DNA of 34,973 nt from a bacterium (GCA_030824575.1 JAVBXL010000153.1:1-34973), one strand, 5' to 3'; shown: positions 1 to 7,990, counted from the first letter of the stretch. The notes: generated by a model not told the origin, from the sequence alone. Numbers and translations: made by a program.

Positions 1-11
1 GTTGCGGACGG

Positions 12-40
12 TTGACAGCATCGCAGGACGCTCATAGACG
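12..40 (+). promoter_or_regulatory. Predicted sigma70-type promoter of the tRNA-Asp cluster
   Basis: A perfect -35 box TTGACA (12-17) is followed after exactly 17 bases by TAGACG (35-40), a partial -10 box. Transcription would begin around position 47, just ahead of the first tRNA at 58. The spacing and the exact -35 are seen directly; promoter activity is inferred. Confidence 0.55.
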
Positions 41-57
41 GCGCTTCCACACCAAAC

Positions 58-134
58 GCGGGTGTAGCTCAGTTGGTTAGAGTGCCGGCCTGTCACGCCG
101 GAGGTCGCGGGTTCGAGCCCCGTCACTCGCGCCA
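58..134 (+). tRNA. tRNA-Asp (anticodon GTC), copy 1
   Basis: This is a complete 77-base cloverleaf with encoded CCA. The acceptor stem GCGGGTG pairs with CACTCGC (one G-U), the anticodon arm is CCGGCCTGTCACGCCGG with anticodon GTC, and the T arm carries GGTTCGAGCC. It decodes GAC/GAU. It is the first of three tandem copies. It shares with copy 2 an identical 97-base unit (58-154 and 217-313) that includes a downstream hairpin. Confidence 0.97.
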
Positions 135-155
135 CTTTCCCTGACAGGAAGGTGG
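132..155 (+). other. Hairpin starting in the CCA end of tRNA-Asp copy 1
   Basis: CCACTTTCC (132-140) can pair with GGAAGGTGG (147-155) around a 6-base loop, with one G-U pair. Its 5' arm begins with the CCA of the tRNA, so it sits exactly at the 3' processing site. No T tract follows, so it looks more like a processing or spacer structure than a terminator. The same unit, one base pair shorter, follows copy 2 (292-313). Confidence 0.6.
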
Positions 156-216
156 AAATGGTGTTCAGGCCGTATCGTCTGGTGATCTGCAAGGTCACGA
201 AAAGATGCCACCCTGC

Positions 217-293
217 GCGGGTGTAGCTCAGTTGGTTAGAGTGCCGGCCTGTCACGCCGGAGGTCGCGGGTTCGAGCCCCGTCACTCGCGCCA
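217..293 (+). tRNA. tRNA-Asp (anticodon GTC), copy 2
   Basis: This gene is identical base for base to the first tRNA-Asp, including the encoded CCA, and is followed by the same 20 downstream bases. It lies 82 bases after copy 1, with no promoter-like sequence recognised in the spacer. It is therefore probably released from one precursor transcript. Confidence 0.97.
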
Positions 294-373
294 CTTTCCC
301 TGACAGGAAGGTGATTTCTCCCAGATTTGCATCATCTGGCGGCTTTCGGGTCGATGAAGATGCAGCGCCTTAC

Positions 374-450
374 GCGGGTGTAGCTCAGTTGGTTAGAGTG
401 CCGGCCTGTCACGCCGGAGGTCGCGGGTTCGAACCCCGTCACTCGCGCCA
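374..450 (+). tRNA. tRNA-Asp (anticodon GTC), copy 3
   Basis: This copy has the same 77-base tRNA-Asp fold with encoded CCA. It differs from the other two by one base in the T loop (TTCGAAC instead of TTCGAGC). It lacks the downstream repeat of copies 1 and 2 but is followed by a different hairpin that again begins with the CCA. Confidence 0.97.
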
Positions 451-470
451 CCGCTTCGATTATGCGGTGG
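448..470 (+). terminator. Hairpin ending the tRNA-Asp cluster, possible terminator
   Basis: CCACCGC (448-454) and GCGGTGG (464-470) form a perfect 7-bp stem with a 9-base loop. A TTTT run lies about 8 bases further on, inside the end of the convergent DUF2842 gene. It is a weak intrinsic terminator candidate because the T run is short and distant. The stem again includes the encoded CCA. Confidence 0.4.
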
Positions 471-480
471 GAAGAAGGTT

Positions 481-717
481 TTAGCGCCAGCGCCCGGTTT
501 CCATCCAGGCGAGCAGCCGCCGGAGCGGCAGTATCCATATCCACACGATCCCCAGCACGACGTAGATGGGTGCCTGCACCCACATTGGCAGCGCGCCGAT
601 CAGCCCCGATAGGCTGCCCACCAGCACGGCCCAGAGCGCGATCAGCCCGACGATCGCGAACATCCCCGCGGGCTTGCGCCAGCTTGGCTGGTGATAATGG
701 CGCGGGTCGATGCTCAT
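481..717 (-). CDS. DUF2842 family small membrane protein
   Basis: This 78-residue protein has two predicted membrane segments (about residues 17-40 and 47-66), with a short basic N-terminus containing the SWRKPAGM stretch typical of DUF2842 proteins. The family is common in Alphaproteobacteria and has no established function. The start codon overlaps the stop of the upstream 5-formyltetrahydrofolate cyclo-ligase gene (ATGA, 714-717), so the two are translationally coupled. It is the last gene of the minus-strand zapA-6S-fau unit and runs towards the tRNA-Asp cluster. The family call is from sequence memory; the membrane topology is visible in the sequence. Confidence 0.82.
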   Translation of the reverse strand: MSIDPRHYHQPSWRKPAGMFAIVGLIALWAVLVGSLSGLIGALPMWVQAPIYVVLGIVWIWILPLRRLLAWMETGRWR

Positions 718-1304
718 AGGTCCGGTCCTTCGATCAGTTCGACTTCGGTCATGATGATGTCCAGCGGCAGATCCCAGGGATCGGCGGGCACGGCATCGAT
801 TTCTTGCGCTGACCAGGCGATGCCGACGCGCAGCGCATCGGGAAAACGGGCAAAAGCGCGGTCATAATAGCCGCCGCCCTGGCCAAGGCGATTCATTGCC
901 CGGTCAAACCCGACCAGCGGCGCAATGATGACGTTAGGCGTCACCGGTCCGTCGCGCGGTTCTGGATGGCTGGTGCGGAACAGGCCGGGGACCAGTTGAT
1001 CTTCGGGCTGCCAGGCCAGGAAATCCATGCTGCCCAGCCGGTCGAGCACGCGCGGCAGCGCCACGGTCTTGCCCAGCGCCTGCAACTGCGCGGCCATGCG
1101 TTGGGCCGGCGCCTCGTCATCTACCGCCATATAGAGCGCCACGACCTGCGCATCGGCGATCCGGCGCGCCAAGGGCGAGGGGACGGCCTTGAAGGCCAGC
1201 CGGTGCGCCAAAGGATCGAGCGTGGCGACGAAATTGGATCGCCTCTGCCGCGCGATCGTACGCAATGTCGTCTTGTCGGCGGCGGACATATCGTCGCTCA
1301 TCAT
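714..1304 (-). CDS. fau: 5-formyltetrahydrofolate cyclo-ligase
   Basis: The enzyme converts 5-formyltetrahydrofolate to 5,10-methenyltetrahydrofolate using ATP, returning this folate form to one-carbon metabolism in the cytosol. The protein has 196 residues, normal for the family. The diagnostic nucleotide/folate-binding motif NRLGQGGGYYDR lies at residues 138-149, and basic residues near the N-terminus (RTIARQRR) fit the usual pattern. Three methionines (residues 1, 2 and 6) could start the protein. An AGAAGG box lies just before the first. The gene sits directly downstream of 6S RNA, the conserved neighbour of this enzyme in many proteobacteria, and overlaps the following DUF2842 gene by 4 bases. 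Confidence 0.93.
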   Translation of the reverse strand: MMSDDMSAADKTTLRTIARQRRSNFVATLDPLAHRLAFKAVPSPLARRIADAQVVALYMAVDDEAPAQRMAAQLQALGKTVALPRVLDRLGSMDFLAWQPEDQLVPGLFRTSHPEPRDGPVTPNVIIAPLVGFDRAMNRLGQGGGYYDRAFARFPDALRVGIAWSAQEIDAVPADPWDLPLDIIMTEVELIEGPDL

Positions 1305-1336
1305 GGCCTTCTGGAAAAAGCGGGCGGGAGGAGGGT

Positions 1337-1495
1337 GACGGGACCACCTTGGCCGTGTGCTGGAATATCCTCTGACGCCTCAACGTCAGGTGGGGACCAT
1401 GTAGAACGGGCCTGAGCCCGCCCAGGGACAGCCCCCTTGGATGTGATTATCGCCTCAGGGATGTTCGCTAAAGCTCGTACCAGGCAGAACCCGTC
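1337..1495 (-). ncRNA. ssrS: 6S RNA (ssrS)
   Basis: On the minus strand, between zapA and fau, lies a roughly 159-base RNA closed by GACGGG (5' end) pairing with CCCGTC (3' end). The 5' half contains GTTCGCTAAAGC-complement structure and the stretch CCCTGAGGCGATAAT, which closely resembles the conserved 5' bubble of E. coli 6S RNA (CCCTGAGCCGATATT). 6S RNA binds the sigma70 holoenzyme by mimicking an open promoter and lowers housekeeping transcription in stationary phase. Position in the zapA-ssrS-fau block is the established genomic context. Exact ends are estimated from the closing stem only. The next gene (fau) starts 33 bases downstream. Confidence 0.88.
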
Positions 1496-1504
1496 AAAGC
1501 CAAT

Positions 1505-1846
1505 CTAGGCGTTCCCGGTCCGGGCGGCAAGTCGGTCGCGCAGCTTTTCTATGCGGCCGGCCAGCGCCTCGATCGCGTGGGCGCTCGGTTCGTCGTCGCC
1601 GTCCAGTGGCAGGCTCGTCTGCCGCCCTGCGACTTCGCGTTTCAGGTCGTTCAGTTCGTCCGCCAGGAACAGCGCGGCGAACAGCAGGGTGCGTACTTCG
1701 GTCAGGCCCGGCGTGCTCTGTTGCGCAACGCGCGCCTTGTCCTCGATCAGCGTCGCAAGATGGCCCAGATGCGCCTCTTCCCCGTCGCGGCAGCGGATCG
1801 CATAATGGCGCCCGGCGATCACCAACGTCGTTTCAGCCATGGGCAT
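1505..1846 (-). CDS. zapA: Cell division protein ZapA
   Basis: ZapA binds FtsZ and promotes bundling of filaments in the division ring. The 113-residue protein has the ZapA pattern: an N-terminal strand region (residues 5-20, TTLVIAGRHYAIRCRDGEE) followed by a long helical part with a conserved DELNDLKRE segment and a C-terminal coiled coil (about 90-110). Starts at M1 (1846) or M3 (1840) are both possible. Either overlaps the end of the upstream 75-residue coiled-coil gene, by 14 or 8 bases. 6S RNA begins 10 bases after its stop codon, so the two probably share a primary transcript. Confidence 0.88.
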   Translation of the reverse strand: MPMAETTLVIAGRHYAIRCRDGEEAHLGHLATLIEDKARVAQQSTPGLTEVRTLLFAALFLADELNDLKREVAGRQTSLPLDGDDEPSAHAIEALAGRIEKLRDRLAARTGNA

Positions 1847-2060
1847 GCCCTTTCAGCGTATCGATCAGATCGTCCAGGGATCGCAGCGCGGCGCGCGCGG
1901 CACCCTGATCCAAAGCGGGAATGGGGGTGGCCAGGGCGGCATCCGCCAAACCCGCCACATCCTGTTCAAGCCGGCTCACAGCACGCTCCAGCGTGCCGAT
2001 CGCCTGCATCATGCGGTCGCTTGCCATCATCCATGCATAGCGAAAGTCGGGGCCATGCAA
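1833..2060 (-). CDS. Small coiled-coil protein upstream of zapA, unknown function
   Basis: This protein of up to 75 residues has heptad-like patterns (IGTLERAVSRLEQDVAGLAD and RAALRSLDDLIDTLKGHAHG) that predict helical coiled coil. The longest frame starts with TTG at 2060. ATG codons at residues 11-12 and 17-18 are equally plausible, and no clear ribosome binding site decides between them. A short coiled-coil ORF immediately upstream of zapA recurs in Alphaproteobacteria (DUF4164-type), but I cannot assign it to that family with confidence. The overlap with zapA suggests coupled translation and a possible link to division. Confidence 0.6.
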   Translation of the reverse strand: MHGPDFRYAWMMASDRMMQAIGTLERAVSRLEQDVAGLADAALATPIPALDQGAARAALRSLDDLIDTLKGHAHG

Positions 2061-2219
2061 AAGCAGTCTTTCTGGCCGATTACAGCGCTGTTCTCACGAT
2101 TCGTGCCGCCGCTGCGGTTGACGCATGGGGCTTGACGCGACAAAGGGGGCGCGATCTCGACTCGCCTGCACGTGCGCGGGCGCCGTCCTTATGCTTGCTT
2201 CAGAAAGACGCCCGCCCGC

Positions 2220-4184
2220 ATGACCGTTTCCGAAAAGTCGCTCGCCAACGCCATTCGGGCGCTGTCCATGGACGCCGTACAGGCCGCCAACAGCGGTCAT
2301 CCGGGCATGCCGATGGGCATGGCGGACGTGGCGACGGTGCTGTTCGGCGACTTTCTGAAATTCGATCCGACCCAGCCTAAATGGGCCGATCGCGACCGTT
2401 TCGTCCTATCGGCGGGCCATGGATCGATGCTGATCTATTCGTTGCTGCACCTGACCGGCTATGCGCGGCCCACGATTGAGGACATTCGCAATTTCCGCCA
2501 GTTGCACAGCCCCTGCGCCGGTCACCCGGAGAATTTCGAGCTGGCAGGCGTGGAAGCGACCACCGGTCCGCTCGGGTCGGGCCTGGCCACCGCGGTCGGC
2601 ATGGCAATCGCCGAGCGGCATCTGAACGCGCAGTTCGGCGACGATCTGGTCGATCATCGGACCTGGGTGATCGCGGGTGACGGCTGCCTGATGGAAGGCA
2701 TCAACCATGAGGCGATCGGCCTGGCCGGTCACCTGAACCTGGGCCGCCTGATCGTGCTGTGGGACGATAACAAGATCACCATCGACGGCGCGGTCGATTT
2801 GTCGAGCAGCGAGGATGTGCTGGCCCGTTATGCCGCCACTGGCTGGCATGTCGTATCGTGCGACGGCCATGACGTCGCCGACGTCCGCCGTGCGCTGGCC
2901 GAAGCCGTGGCCGATAGCCGCCCCTCGATCGTCGCCTGCGCCACCAAGATCGGTTACGGCTCGCCCAATAAGGCTGGTACGTCGGGAGTCCATGGATCGG
3001 CATTGGGCACCGATGAAGTCGCCGCAGCGCGCGAATTTCTGGGCTGGACCGCCGAACCCTTCGTTATCCCGGCCGATATTGCGGCGGCATGGAAGGCTAT
3101 CGGCGCGAAGGGCGCAGATATTCGCACGGCATGGGAAGCCCGCCTTGCAAGCAACGGCGATGCCGCTGAATTTACCCGTCGCATGGCGGGTGAACTGCCC
3201 GCCAACTTCTCGCTGGAAACCTATATCGACAGCCTGATCGCCGCGCCGCAGAAGGTCGCGACCCGCAAGGCGAGCGAACTGGCGCTGGGTGCGATCAACG
3301 ACCTGCTGCCCGAAACGCTAGGCGGTTCGGCCGACCTTACCGGGTCCAACAATACCAAGACCAATTCGACCGGCCCGCTGACCAAGGACGACTATTCGGG
3401 CCGCTATGTCTATTACGGCATTCGCGAATTCGGCATGGCCTGCGCGATGAACGGCATGGCGCTGCATGGCGGCGTGATCCCCTATGGCGGCACCTTCCTG
3501 GTCTTTTCCGACTATATGCGCGGCGGCATCCGTCTCGCCGCGCTCCAGCAACAGCGCGTCATTCATGTGCTGACGCATGACAGCATCGGCCTGGGCGAAG
3601 ATGGCCCGACCCACCAGCCGATCGAGCATGTCATGTCGATGCGGATGATCCCCAATCTGGACGTCTATCGTCCGGCCGACATCGTCGAGACGGCGGAGTG
3701 CTGGGAATTGGCGCTCAAGGATGCGACCGGCCCGTCGGTGCTGGCGCTGACCCGCCAGAACCTGCCGCAACTTCGCACCGAAAAGAGCGAAAACCTGTCG
3801 GCCAAGGGCGGCTATCGCCTGCGCGCGGCAGGTGCCGACCGCAAGGTGGTGATCATGGCGACCGGATCGGAAGTCGAGATCGCCGTGGACACAGCCAAGC
3901 TGCTGGAAGAACAGGGCATCGGCGTCGATGTCGTGTCCATGCCCAGCTGGGCGCATTTCGACGCACAGAGTGCGACGTATAAGGCGGACATCCTGCCTGC
4001 CGACGTGTTGCGCGTGTCGATCGAAGCCGGGACCACCTTCGGCTGGGAACGCTATACCGGCATTGCGGGGATGCGCTTTGGCATCGACAGCTTCGGCGCA
4101 TCGGCCCCGGCCGAAGCGCTGTACGATCATTTCGGCCTGACCGCCGTGAAGATCGCGCCGCGGATCGTGGCCGCGCTCAACTAA
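2220..4184 (+). CDS. tkt: Transketolase
   Basis: Transketolase transfers two-carbon units between sugar phosphates in the pentose phosphate pathway, using thiamine diphosphate and Mg2+. The 654-residue length matches bacterial transketolases. Visible features are the N-terminal AIRALSMDAV and SGHPGMPMGMAD (active-site His), DRFVLSAGHGSML, the cofactor motif GDGCLMEGINHEA (G153-D154-G155), and the pyrimidine-domain stretch LTHDSIGLGEDGPTHQPIEH. A GTG 48 bases upstream is in frame. I chose ATG 2220 because the alignment with known enzymes starts there. Two TTGACG boxes (2118 and 2132) lie in the divergent intergenic region, without a convincing -10. The gene leads into gap and pgk. Confidence 0.96.
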   Translation: MTVSEKSLANAIRALSMDAVQAANSGHPGMPMGMADVATVLFGDFLKFDPTQPKWADRDRFVLSAGHGSMLIYSLLHLTGYARPTIEDIRNFRQLHSPCAGHPENFELAGVEATTGPLGSGLATAVGMAIAERHLNAQFGDDLVDHRTWVIAGDGCLMEGINHEAIGLAGHLNLGRLIVLWDDNKITIDGAVDLSSSEDVLARYAATGWHVVSCDGHDVADVRRALAEAVADSRPSIVACATKIGYGSPNKAGTSGVHGSALGTDEVAAAREFLGWTAEPFVIPADIAAAWKAIGAKGADIRTAWEARLASNGDAAEFTRRMAGELPANFSLETYIDSLIAAPQKVATRKASELALGAINDLLPETLGGSADLTGSNNTKTNSTGPLTKDDYSGRYVYYGIREFGMACAMNGMALHGGVIPYGGTFLVFSDYMRGGIRLAALQQQRVIHVLTHDSIGLGEDGPTHQPIEHVMSMRMIPNLDVYRPADIVETAECWELALKDATGPSVLALTRQNLPQLRTEKSENLSAKGGYRLRAAGADRKVVIMATGSEVEIAVDTAKLLEEQGIGVDVVSMPSWAHFDAQSATYKADILPADVLRVSIEAGTTFGWERYTGIAGMRFGIDSFGASAPAEALYDHFGLTAVKIAPRIVAALN

Positions 4185-4220
4185 TCACCCGAACAACAAC
4201 ACCTTAAGGAGGCTAGTGCA

Positions 4221-5231
4221 GTGGCAACGAAGGTAGCAATTAACGGTTTCGGACGTATCGGCCGCCTGGTGGCGCGCGCCATCCTCTCGCGCACCGACCA
4301 TAACCTGGAACTGGTCAGCATCAACGACCTGGGCGACGTCAAGTCCAACGCCCTGCTGTTCAAGCGCGATAGCGTGCATGGCAACTGGAAGGGCGACGTC
4401 AGCGTCGACGGCGATTTCCTGGTCGTTGATGGCAAGAAGATCAAGGTGACGGCCGAGCGCGACCCCGCCAACCTGCCGCACGCAGCCCTTGGCGTCGAAA
4501 TCGCGCTGGAATGCACCGGCATCTTCACCACCAAGGACAAGGCGAGCGCGCATCTGACCGCCGGTGCCAAGCGCGTCATCATTTCCGCGCCCGGCACCAA
4601 TGTCGATCGTACCGTCGTGTTCGGGGTCAACCATGACGCGCTGACCGCCGACGACATCGTCATTTCGAACGCCAGCTGCACCACCAACTGCCTGGCCCCG
4701 CTCGCCAAGGTGCTCAACGACGCCATCGGCATCGAAAGCGGCTTCATGACGACGATCCACAGCTACACCAACGACCAGAACACGCTGGACCAGTTGCACA
4801 GCGACATGCGCCGCGCCCGCGCCGCCGCCCTCTCGCAGATCCCGACCTCCACCGGTGCCGCGCGCGCGGTGGGTGAGGTTCTGCCCGAATTGAAGGGCAA
4901 GCTGGACGGGTCTTCGATCCGCGTGCCGACGCCCAACGTCTCGGTCGTGGACCTGAAGTTCATTCCGAGCCGCCCGACCACCAAGGACGAAGTCAACGCG
5001 TTGCTCAAGGCTGCGTCGGAAGACGGCCCGCTCAAGGGCGTGCTGGGCTATTCGGACGAGCCTTTGGTCTCGATCGACTATAATGGCGATCCGCGCAGCT
5101 CGACCGTCGACAGCCTCGAAACCGCCGTGGTCGATGGCAAGCTGGTCCGCGTGCTCAGCTGGTACGACAATGAATGGGGTTTCTCGAACCGCATGATCGA
5201 CACCAGCGGCGTCGTCGCGAAGTTTCTGTAA
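4221..5231 (+). CDS. gap: Glyceraldehyde-3-phosphate dehydrogenase, type I
   Basis: This is the phosphorylating NAD-dependent dehydrogenase of glycolysis, converting glyceraldehyde 3-phosphate to 1,3-bisphosphoglycerate. It has 336 residues. The Rossmann motif INGFGRIGR is at residues 8-16, the catalytic cysteine is C153 in NASCTTNC, and the C-terminal [13 protein letters not shown] is canonical. The start is GTG, supported by a strong Shine-Dalgarno TAAGGAGG at 4205-4212, 8 bases upstream. No ATG lies in a better position. It follows tkt by 36 bases and precedes pgk by about 120 bases that hold a palindromic element, so all three probably form one glycolytic/pentose phosphate unit. Confidence 0.97.
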   Translation: MATKVAINGFGRIGRLVARAILSRTDHNLELVSINDLGDVKSNALLFKRDSVHGNWKGDVSVDGDFLVVDGKKIKVTAERDPANLPHAALGVEIALECTGIFTTKDKASAHLTAGAKRVIISAPGTNVDRTVVFGVNHDALTADDIVISNASCTTNCLAPLAKVLNDAIGIESGFMTTIHSYTNDQNTLDQLHSDMRRARAAALSQIPTSTGAARAVGEVLPELKGKLDGSSIRVPTPNVSVVDLKFIPSRPTTKDEVNALLKAASEDGPLKGVLGYSDEPLVSIDYNGDPRSSTVDSLETAVVDGKLVRVLSWYDNEWGFSNRMIDTSGVVAKFL

Positions 5232-5236
5232 TCACA

Positions 5237-5334
5237 CGAACGGACTAACCTCCGTTCGCCCTGAGCTTGTCGAATGTCCTTTCTTTTCTGCGAGGGAGAA
5301 GACAGGGCTTCGACAGGCTCAGCCCGAACGGGCT
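5237..5334 (+). repeat. Inverted palindromic repeat element between gap and pgk
   Basis: Two 22-base arms, 5253-5274 and 5309-5330, are imperfect inverted repeats. The left arm reads CGTTCGCCCTGAGCTTGTCG and the right arm ends GGCTCAGCCCGAACG. They can form a long stem across a 34-base centre. Each arm also takes part in its own small hairpin: 5237-5244 with 5251-5258 (8 bp, 6-base loop) and 5321-5325 with 5330-5334 (5 bp). This motif (CCCTGAGC..TGTCGAA) is a high-copy intergenic palindrome in sphingomonads by my recollection. Within the tkt-gap-pgk unit it may stabilise or cut the mRNA. Confidence 0.75.
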
Positions 5335-5354
5335 GGGTATTCAGGGGAAAAGAC

Positions 5355-6557
5355 ATGACCAAGCCCTTCAAGACGCTCGACGACATGGGTGACATCACCG
5401 GCAAGGTGGTGCTTGTCCGCGAAGACCTCAACGTCCCCATGCAGGACGGCGCGGTCAGCGACGACACCCGTCTGCGTTCGGCGATGCCGACCGTGCTGGA
5501 ACTGGCCGATCGCGGCGCCAAGGTGCTGATCCTGGCGCATTTCGGCCGCCCCAAGGGCCAGAAGAATCCCGAATTTTCGCTGTCGAAGATCACCCGGCCG
5601 TTGAGCCAGGTGCTGGGCCGTGAAGTCCAGTTCATCCCCGATTGCCAGGGCGAAGCCGCCGTGGACGGCATCGCGGTGATGCGCCCCGGCGACATCGCGA
5701 TCCTCGAAAACACCCGCTTCCATGCTGGCGAGGAAAAGAACGATCCGGCGCTGGTAGAGGCGATGGCGGCGATCGCAGACCTCTACGTCAATGACGCCTT
5801 CTCCGCTGCGCATCGCGCCCATGCCTCGACCGAGGGGTTGGCTCACAAGCTGCCCGCTTTTGCCGGTCGTTCCATGGAAAAGGAACTGGATGCGCTGCAG
5901 GCGGCGCTGGGCGAACCGGTCAAGCCAGTTGCTGCCGTGGTCGGCGGGGCCAAGGTATCGACCAAGCTCGACGTGCTCAACAATCTGGTGAAACAGGTCG
6001 ATCACCTGATCATCGGCGGCGGCATGGCGAATACTTTCCTCCATGCCCGCGGCGTCGATGTCGGCAAATCGCTGTGCGAGAAGGATCTGAGCGACACGGC
6101 CGAAGCGATCTTCGAGGCCGCCGAAGCCGCCGGTTGCACCATCCATTTGCCTTATGACGTGGTGGTAGCGAAGGAATTTGCCGCCAACCCTGCGTCCCTG
6201 CGCACTTGCAACGTCCATGAGGTCGCGGCGGACGAGATGATCCTGGACGTCGGCCCGGCCGCTGTCGAGGCGTTGGCCGACGTGCTCAAAAACTGCCGGA
6301 CCCTGGTCTGGAACGGTCCGCTTGGCGCGTTCGAGATGGCACCGTTCGATACCGCGACCGTGGCGCTGGCCCGGACTGCGGCGGCGCTGACCAAGGAAGG
6401 CCAGTTGACGTCCGTGGCCGGTGGCGGCGATACCGTCGCCGCGCTCAACCATGCAGGCGTCGCAGCCGACTTCACCTTCGTCTCGACCGCGGGCGGCGCG
6501 TTTCTGGAATGGATGGAGGGCAAGGAACTGCCGGGCGTCAAGGCGCTGACGGCCTGA
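5355..6557 (+). CDS. pgk: Phosphoglycerate kinase
   Basis: The enzyme transfers phosphate from 1,3-bisphosphoglycerate to ADP in glycolysis. The start is ATG 5355, with AGGGGAA (5343-5349) as ribosome binding site. A longer in-frame reading beginning at 5274 would translate the palindromic repeat and is rejected. The resulting 400-residue protein has normal length. Family motifs seen are [12 protein letters not shown] (substrate-binding loop, near residues 21-32), [21 protein letters not shown], the hinge-region [22 protein letters not shown], and [12 protein letters not shown] close to the C-terminus. It lies downstream of gap and converges on the MFS gene with only 20 bases between the stops. 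Confidence 0.97.
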   Translation: MTKPFKTLDDMGDITGKVVLVREDLNVPMQDGAVSDDTRLRSAMPTVLELADRGAKVLILAHFGRPKGQKNPEFSLSKITRPLSQVLGREVQFIPDCQGEAAVDGIAVMRPGDIAILENTRFHAGEEKNDPALVEAMAAIADLYVNDAFSAAHRAHASTEGLAHKLPAFAGRSMEKELDALQAALGEPVKPVAAVVGGAKVSTKLDVLNNLVKQVDHLIIGGGMANTFLHARGVDVGKSLCEKDLSDTAEAIFEAAEAAGCTIHLPYDVVVAKEFAANPASLRTCNVHEVAADEMILDVGPAAVEALADVLKNCRTLVWNGPLGAFEMAPFDTATVALARTAAALTKEGQLTSVAGGGDTVAALNHAGVAADFTFVSTAGGAFLEWMEGKELPGVKALTA

Positions 6558-6571
6558 TCCGATAGCGCCAT

Positions 6572-6600
6572 GGGGCGTCAGCGCGTGACGCTGGCGCCCC
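6572..6600. terminator. Strong hairpin between convergent pgk and MFS genes
   Basis: GGGGCGTCAGCG (6572-6583) pairs over 12 bp, with a single G-U, with CGCTGGCGCCCC (6589-6600) around the loop CGTGA. It lies just past the pgk stop and includes the stop and last codons of the minus-strand MFS gene, so it could end both transcripts. Neither strand has a T tract after the stem, which makes it an atypical intrinsic terminator or a 3' stabilising structure. Confidence 0.5.
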
Positions 6601-7777
6601 GGTCGAACAGCAGGAAGGCCAGGGTCGCGACCCCGCCGATGGCCGCACCCGCCAGAGCGCTGGCGGTCCAGCCGCCCGCTTCGTAGGTGACCGATCCGAT
6701 CACCGACCCCAATGCCCCCACCAGGAACATGACGGTCACATAGGCGGCATTGATGCGGCCGCGCGCATGGGGATCGAGCGAGAAGATCAGCTTCTGCCCG
6801 GTGATCTGGCTCATCTGCACCGCCCCATCGATCAGCACGGCCATGATGGTGAAGCCGATCAGGCTGCCCGCCGCTACGCTCCAGTCGGCGAGCAGGAAAC
6901 CGGCCGTCAGTCCGATCAGCCCGATCAGCGAGGCGGGGCGGGTCAGGCGGCGATCGGCCATCCATCCGGCGATCGGCGCCACCAGCGCCCCGCCCGCGCC
7001 GGCCAGCGCAAAAGCGCCGATTCCGGTATGGCCGAGGTGAAATTCATGGATCAGCGCCAGCGGCGCGGCGGTCCAGAACAGGTTAAATGCCGCAAACATC
7101 GCGGCCTGATAAAAAGCACGCATCCGCACGACGCGATGCTTGACCAGTTGATCGAAGGTCGACGCCAGCACGTCGCGATAGCGCATCCCACCCTTGGGCT
7201 TGCGTTGCGGACAGGCGGCGAGCAGCGCCACGCCCACCATGGCCATGACGACCGCAGAGACGATGAAGGTGGCCCGCCAGCCAACCGACCCGGCCAGGAA
7301 ATTGGCGATCGGGCGCGACAGCATGATGCCGAACAGCAGTCCGCTCATCACCGTGCCGACCACGCGGCCCTGCTTTTCCGGTGCGGCGAGGTGCGAGGCG
7401 AGGGGGACCAGCACCTGCGCCCCGGTGGCGCCCACGCCGGTCAGGATCGACGCCACCAGGAAGCTGGTCGGCCCGCTGGACAGGGCGATGGCGATACAAC
7501 CAATGGTAGTCGCCGCGATTGACGTCAGCACGATGCGCCGGTTTTCAAATAGGTCGGCCAGCGGCACGACCAGGAACAGGCCCGCGCCATAGCCAAGCTG
7601 GGTCAATGTCGTGATCAGCCCCGCGACGCTGGGGGAAAGGCCAATTTCCGGTCCGATCACGTCGATCAGCGTCTGAGCATAATAGAGGTTGGCGACGATC
7701 ACGCCGCACGCCACCGCCATGAGGAGGATGGCGGCGGGGGAGAGATTTGCGGGTTTTTCGGCAGGGACGCTGGTCAT
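6578..7777 (-). CDS. Major facilitator superfamily transporter
   Basis: This 399-residue integral membrane protein has about 12 hydrophobic segments and is of MFS_1 type. Segment 1 reads AAILLMAVACGVIVANLYYA, followed by a loop 2-3 motif-A-like stretch (PLADLFENRRIVL). A second loop with similar character (GWMADRRLTRPASLIG) occurs after the central cytoplasmic region. The substrate cannot be read from sequence. The NLYYAQ signature resembles drug or sugar efflux members. A TTG at 7804 would add nine residues, but the ATG at 7777 has an AGGGCAGG box directly before it. It stands alone on the minus strand, between the pgk and fba transcription units. Confidence 0.88.
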   Translation of the reverse strand: MTSVPAEKPANLSPAAILLMAVACGVIVANLYYAQTLIDVIGPEIGLSPSVAGLITTLTQLGYGAGLFLVVPLADLFENRRIVLTSIAATTIGCIAIALSSGPTSFLVASILTGVGATGAQVLVPLASHLAAPEKQGRVVGTVMSGLLFGIMLSRPIANFLAGSVGWRATFIVSAVVMAMVGVALLAACPQRKPKGGMRYRDVLASTFDQLVKHRVVRMRAFYQAAMFAAFNLFWTAAPLALIHEFHLGHTGIGAFALAGAGGALVAPIAGWMADRRLTRPASLIGLIGLTAGFLLADWSVAAGSLIGFTIMAVLIDGAVQMSQITGQKLIFSLDPHARGRINAAYVTVMFLVGALGSVIGSVTYEAGGWTASALAGAAIGGVATLAFLLFDRGASVTR

Positions 7778-7966
7778 GCCTGCCCTATGGGTCGCAAGAC
7801 GCAACCTTTCAACCCGCGCTTGCCAATTTCATTGTGCGATGCAGCGGAACCGGCTGGACCAACCGTTTCTCCCGCGACCGTGGCATCAGCACGCCCCTTG
7901 CGGTGCGGCATGGGACTGGCTACCAGCCGGAAGACCGGCGATAATATGATAAAAGTCGCACCCGGC

Positions 7967-7990
7967 CGACAGATGGTGGAGCATCTGTCG
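7967..7990 (+). promoter_or_regulatory. Perfect hairpin in the leader region of fba
   Basis: CGACAGATG (7967-7975) and CATCTGTCG (7982-7990) form a perfect 9-bp stem with a 6-base loop, and a TTTTT run starts 8 bases later. The surrounding 267-base gap between the divergent MFS and fba genes (7778-8044) also has an AT-rich patch with a TATGAT (7945-7950) that could be a -10 box, though no good -35 is seen. If transcription starts there, the hairpin lies in the 5' leader of fba and may act as an attenuator or stabiliser. Confidence 0.4.

Noticed and set aside
332..583. Minus-strand ORF of 83 codons across tRNA-Asp copy 3
   Set aside because: It contains the well-known false peptide VTGFEPATSGVTGRH that arises from translating the antisense of tRNA-Asp. 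The region is explained by the tRNA.
2101..2160. TTGACG boxes as a tkt promoter
   Set aside because: Both lack a plausible -10 box at 16-18 bases, so no promoter was called.
5274..5354. Upstream in-frame extension of pgk by 27 codons
   Set aside because: It translates the palindromic repeat; a good ribosome site and family alignment support ATG 5355.
5078..5713. Minus-strand ORF over the gap-pgk junction
   Set aside because: Contains repeat-derived peptides ([15 protein letters not shown]) and lies antisense to two strongly supported genes.
5319..6965. 548-codon open frame on the minus strand opposite pgk
   Set aside because: High-GC antisense shadow; no family motifs, compositionally unlike protein, and pgk is certain.
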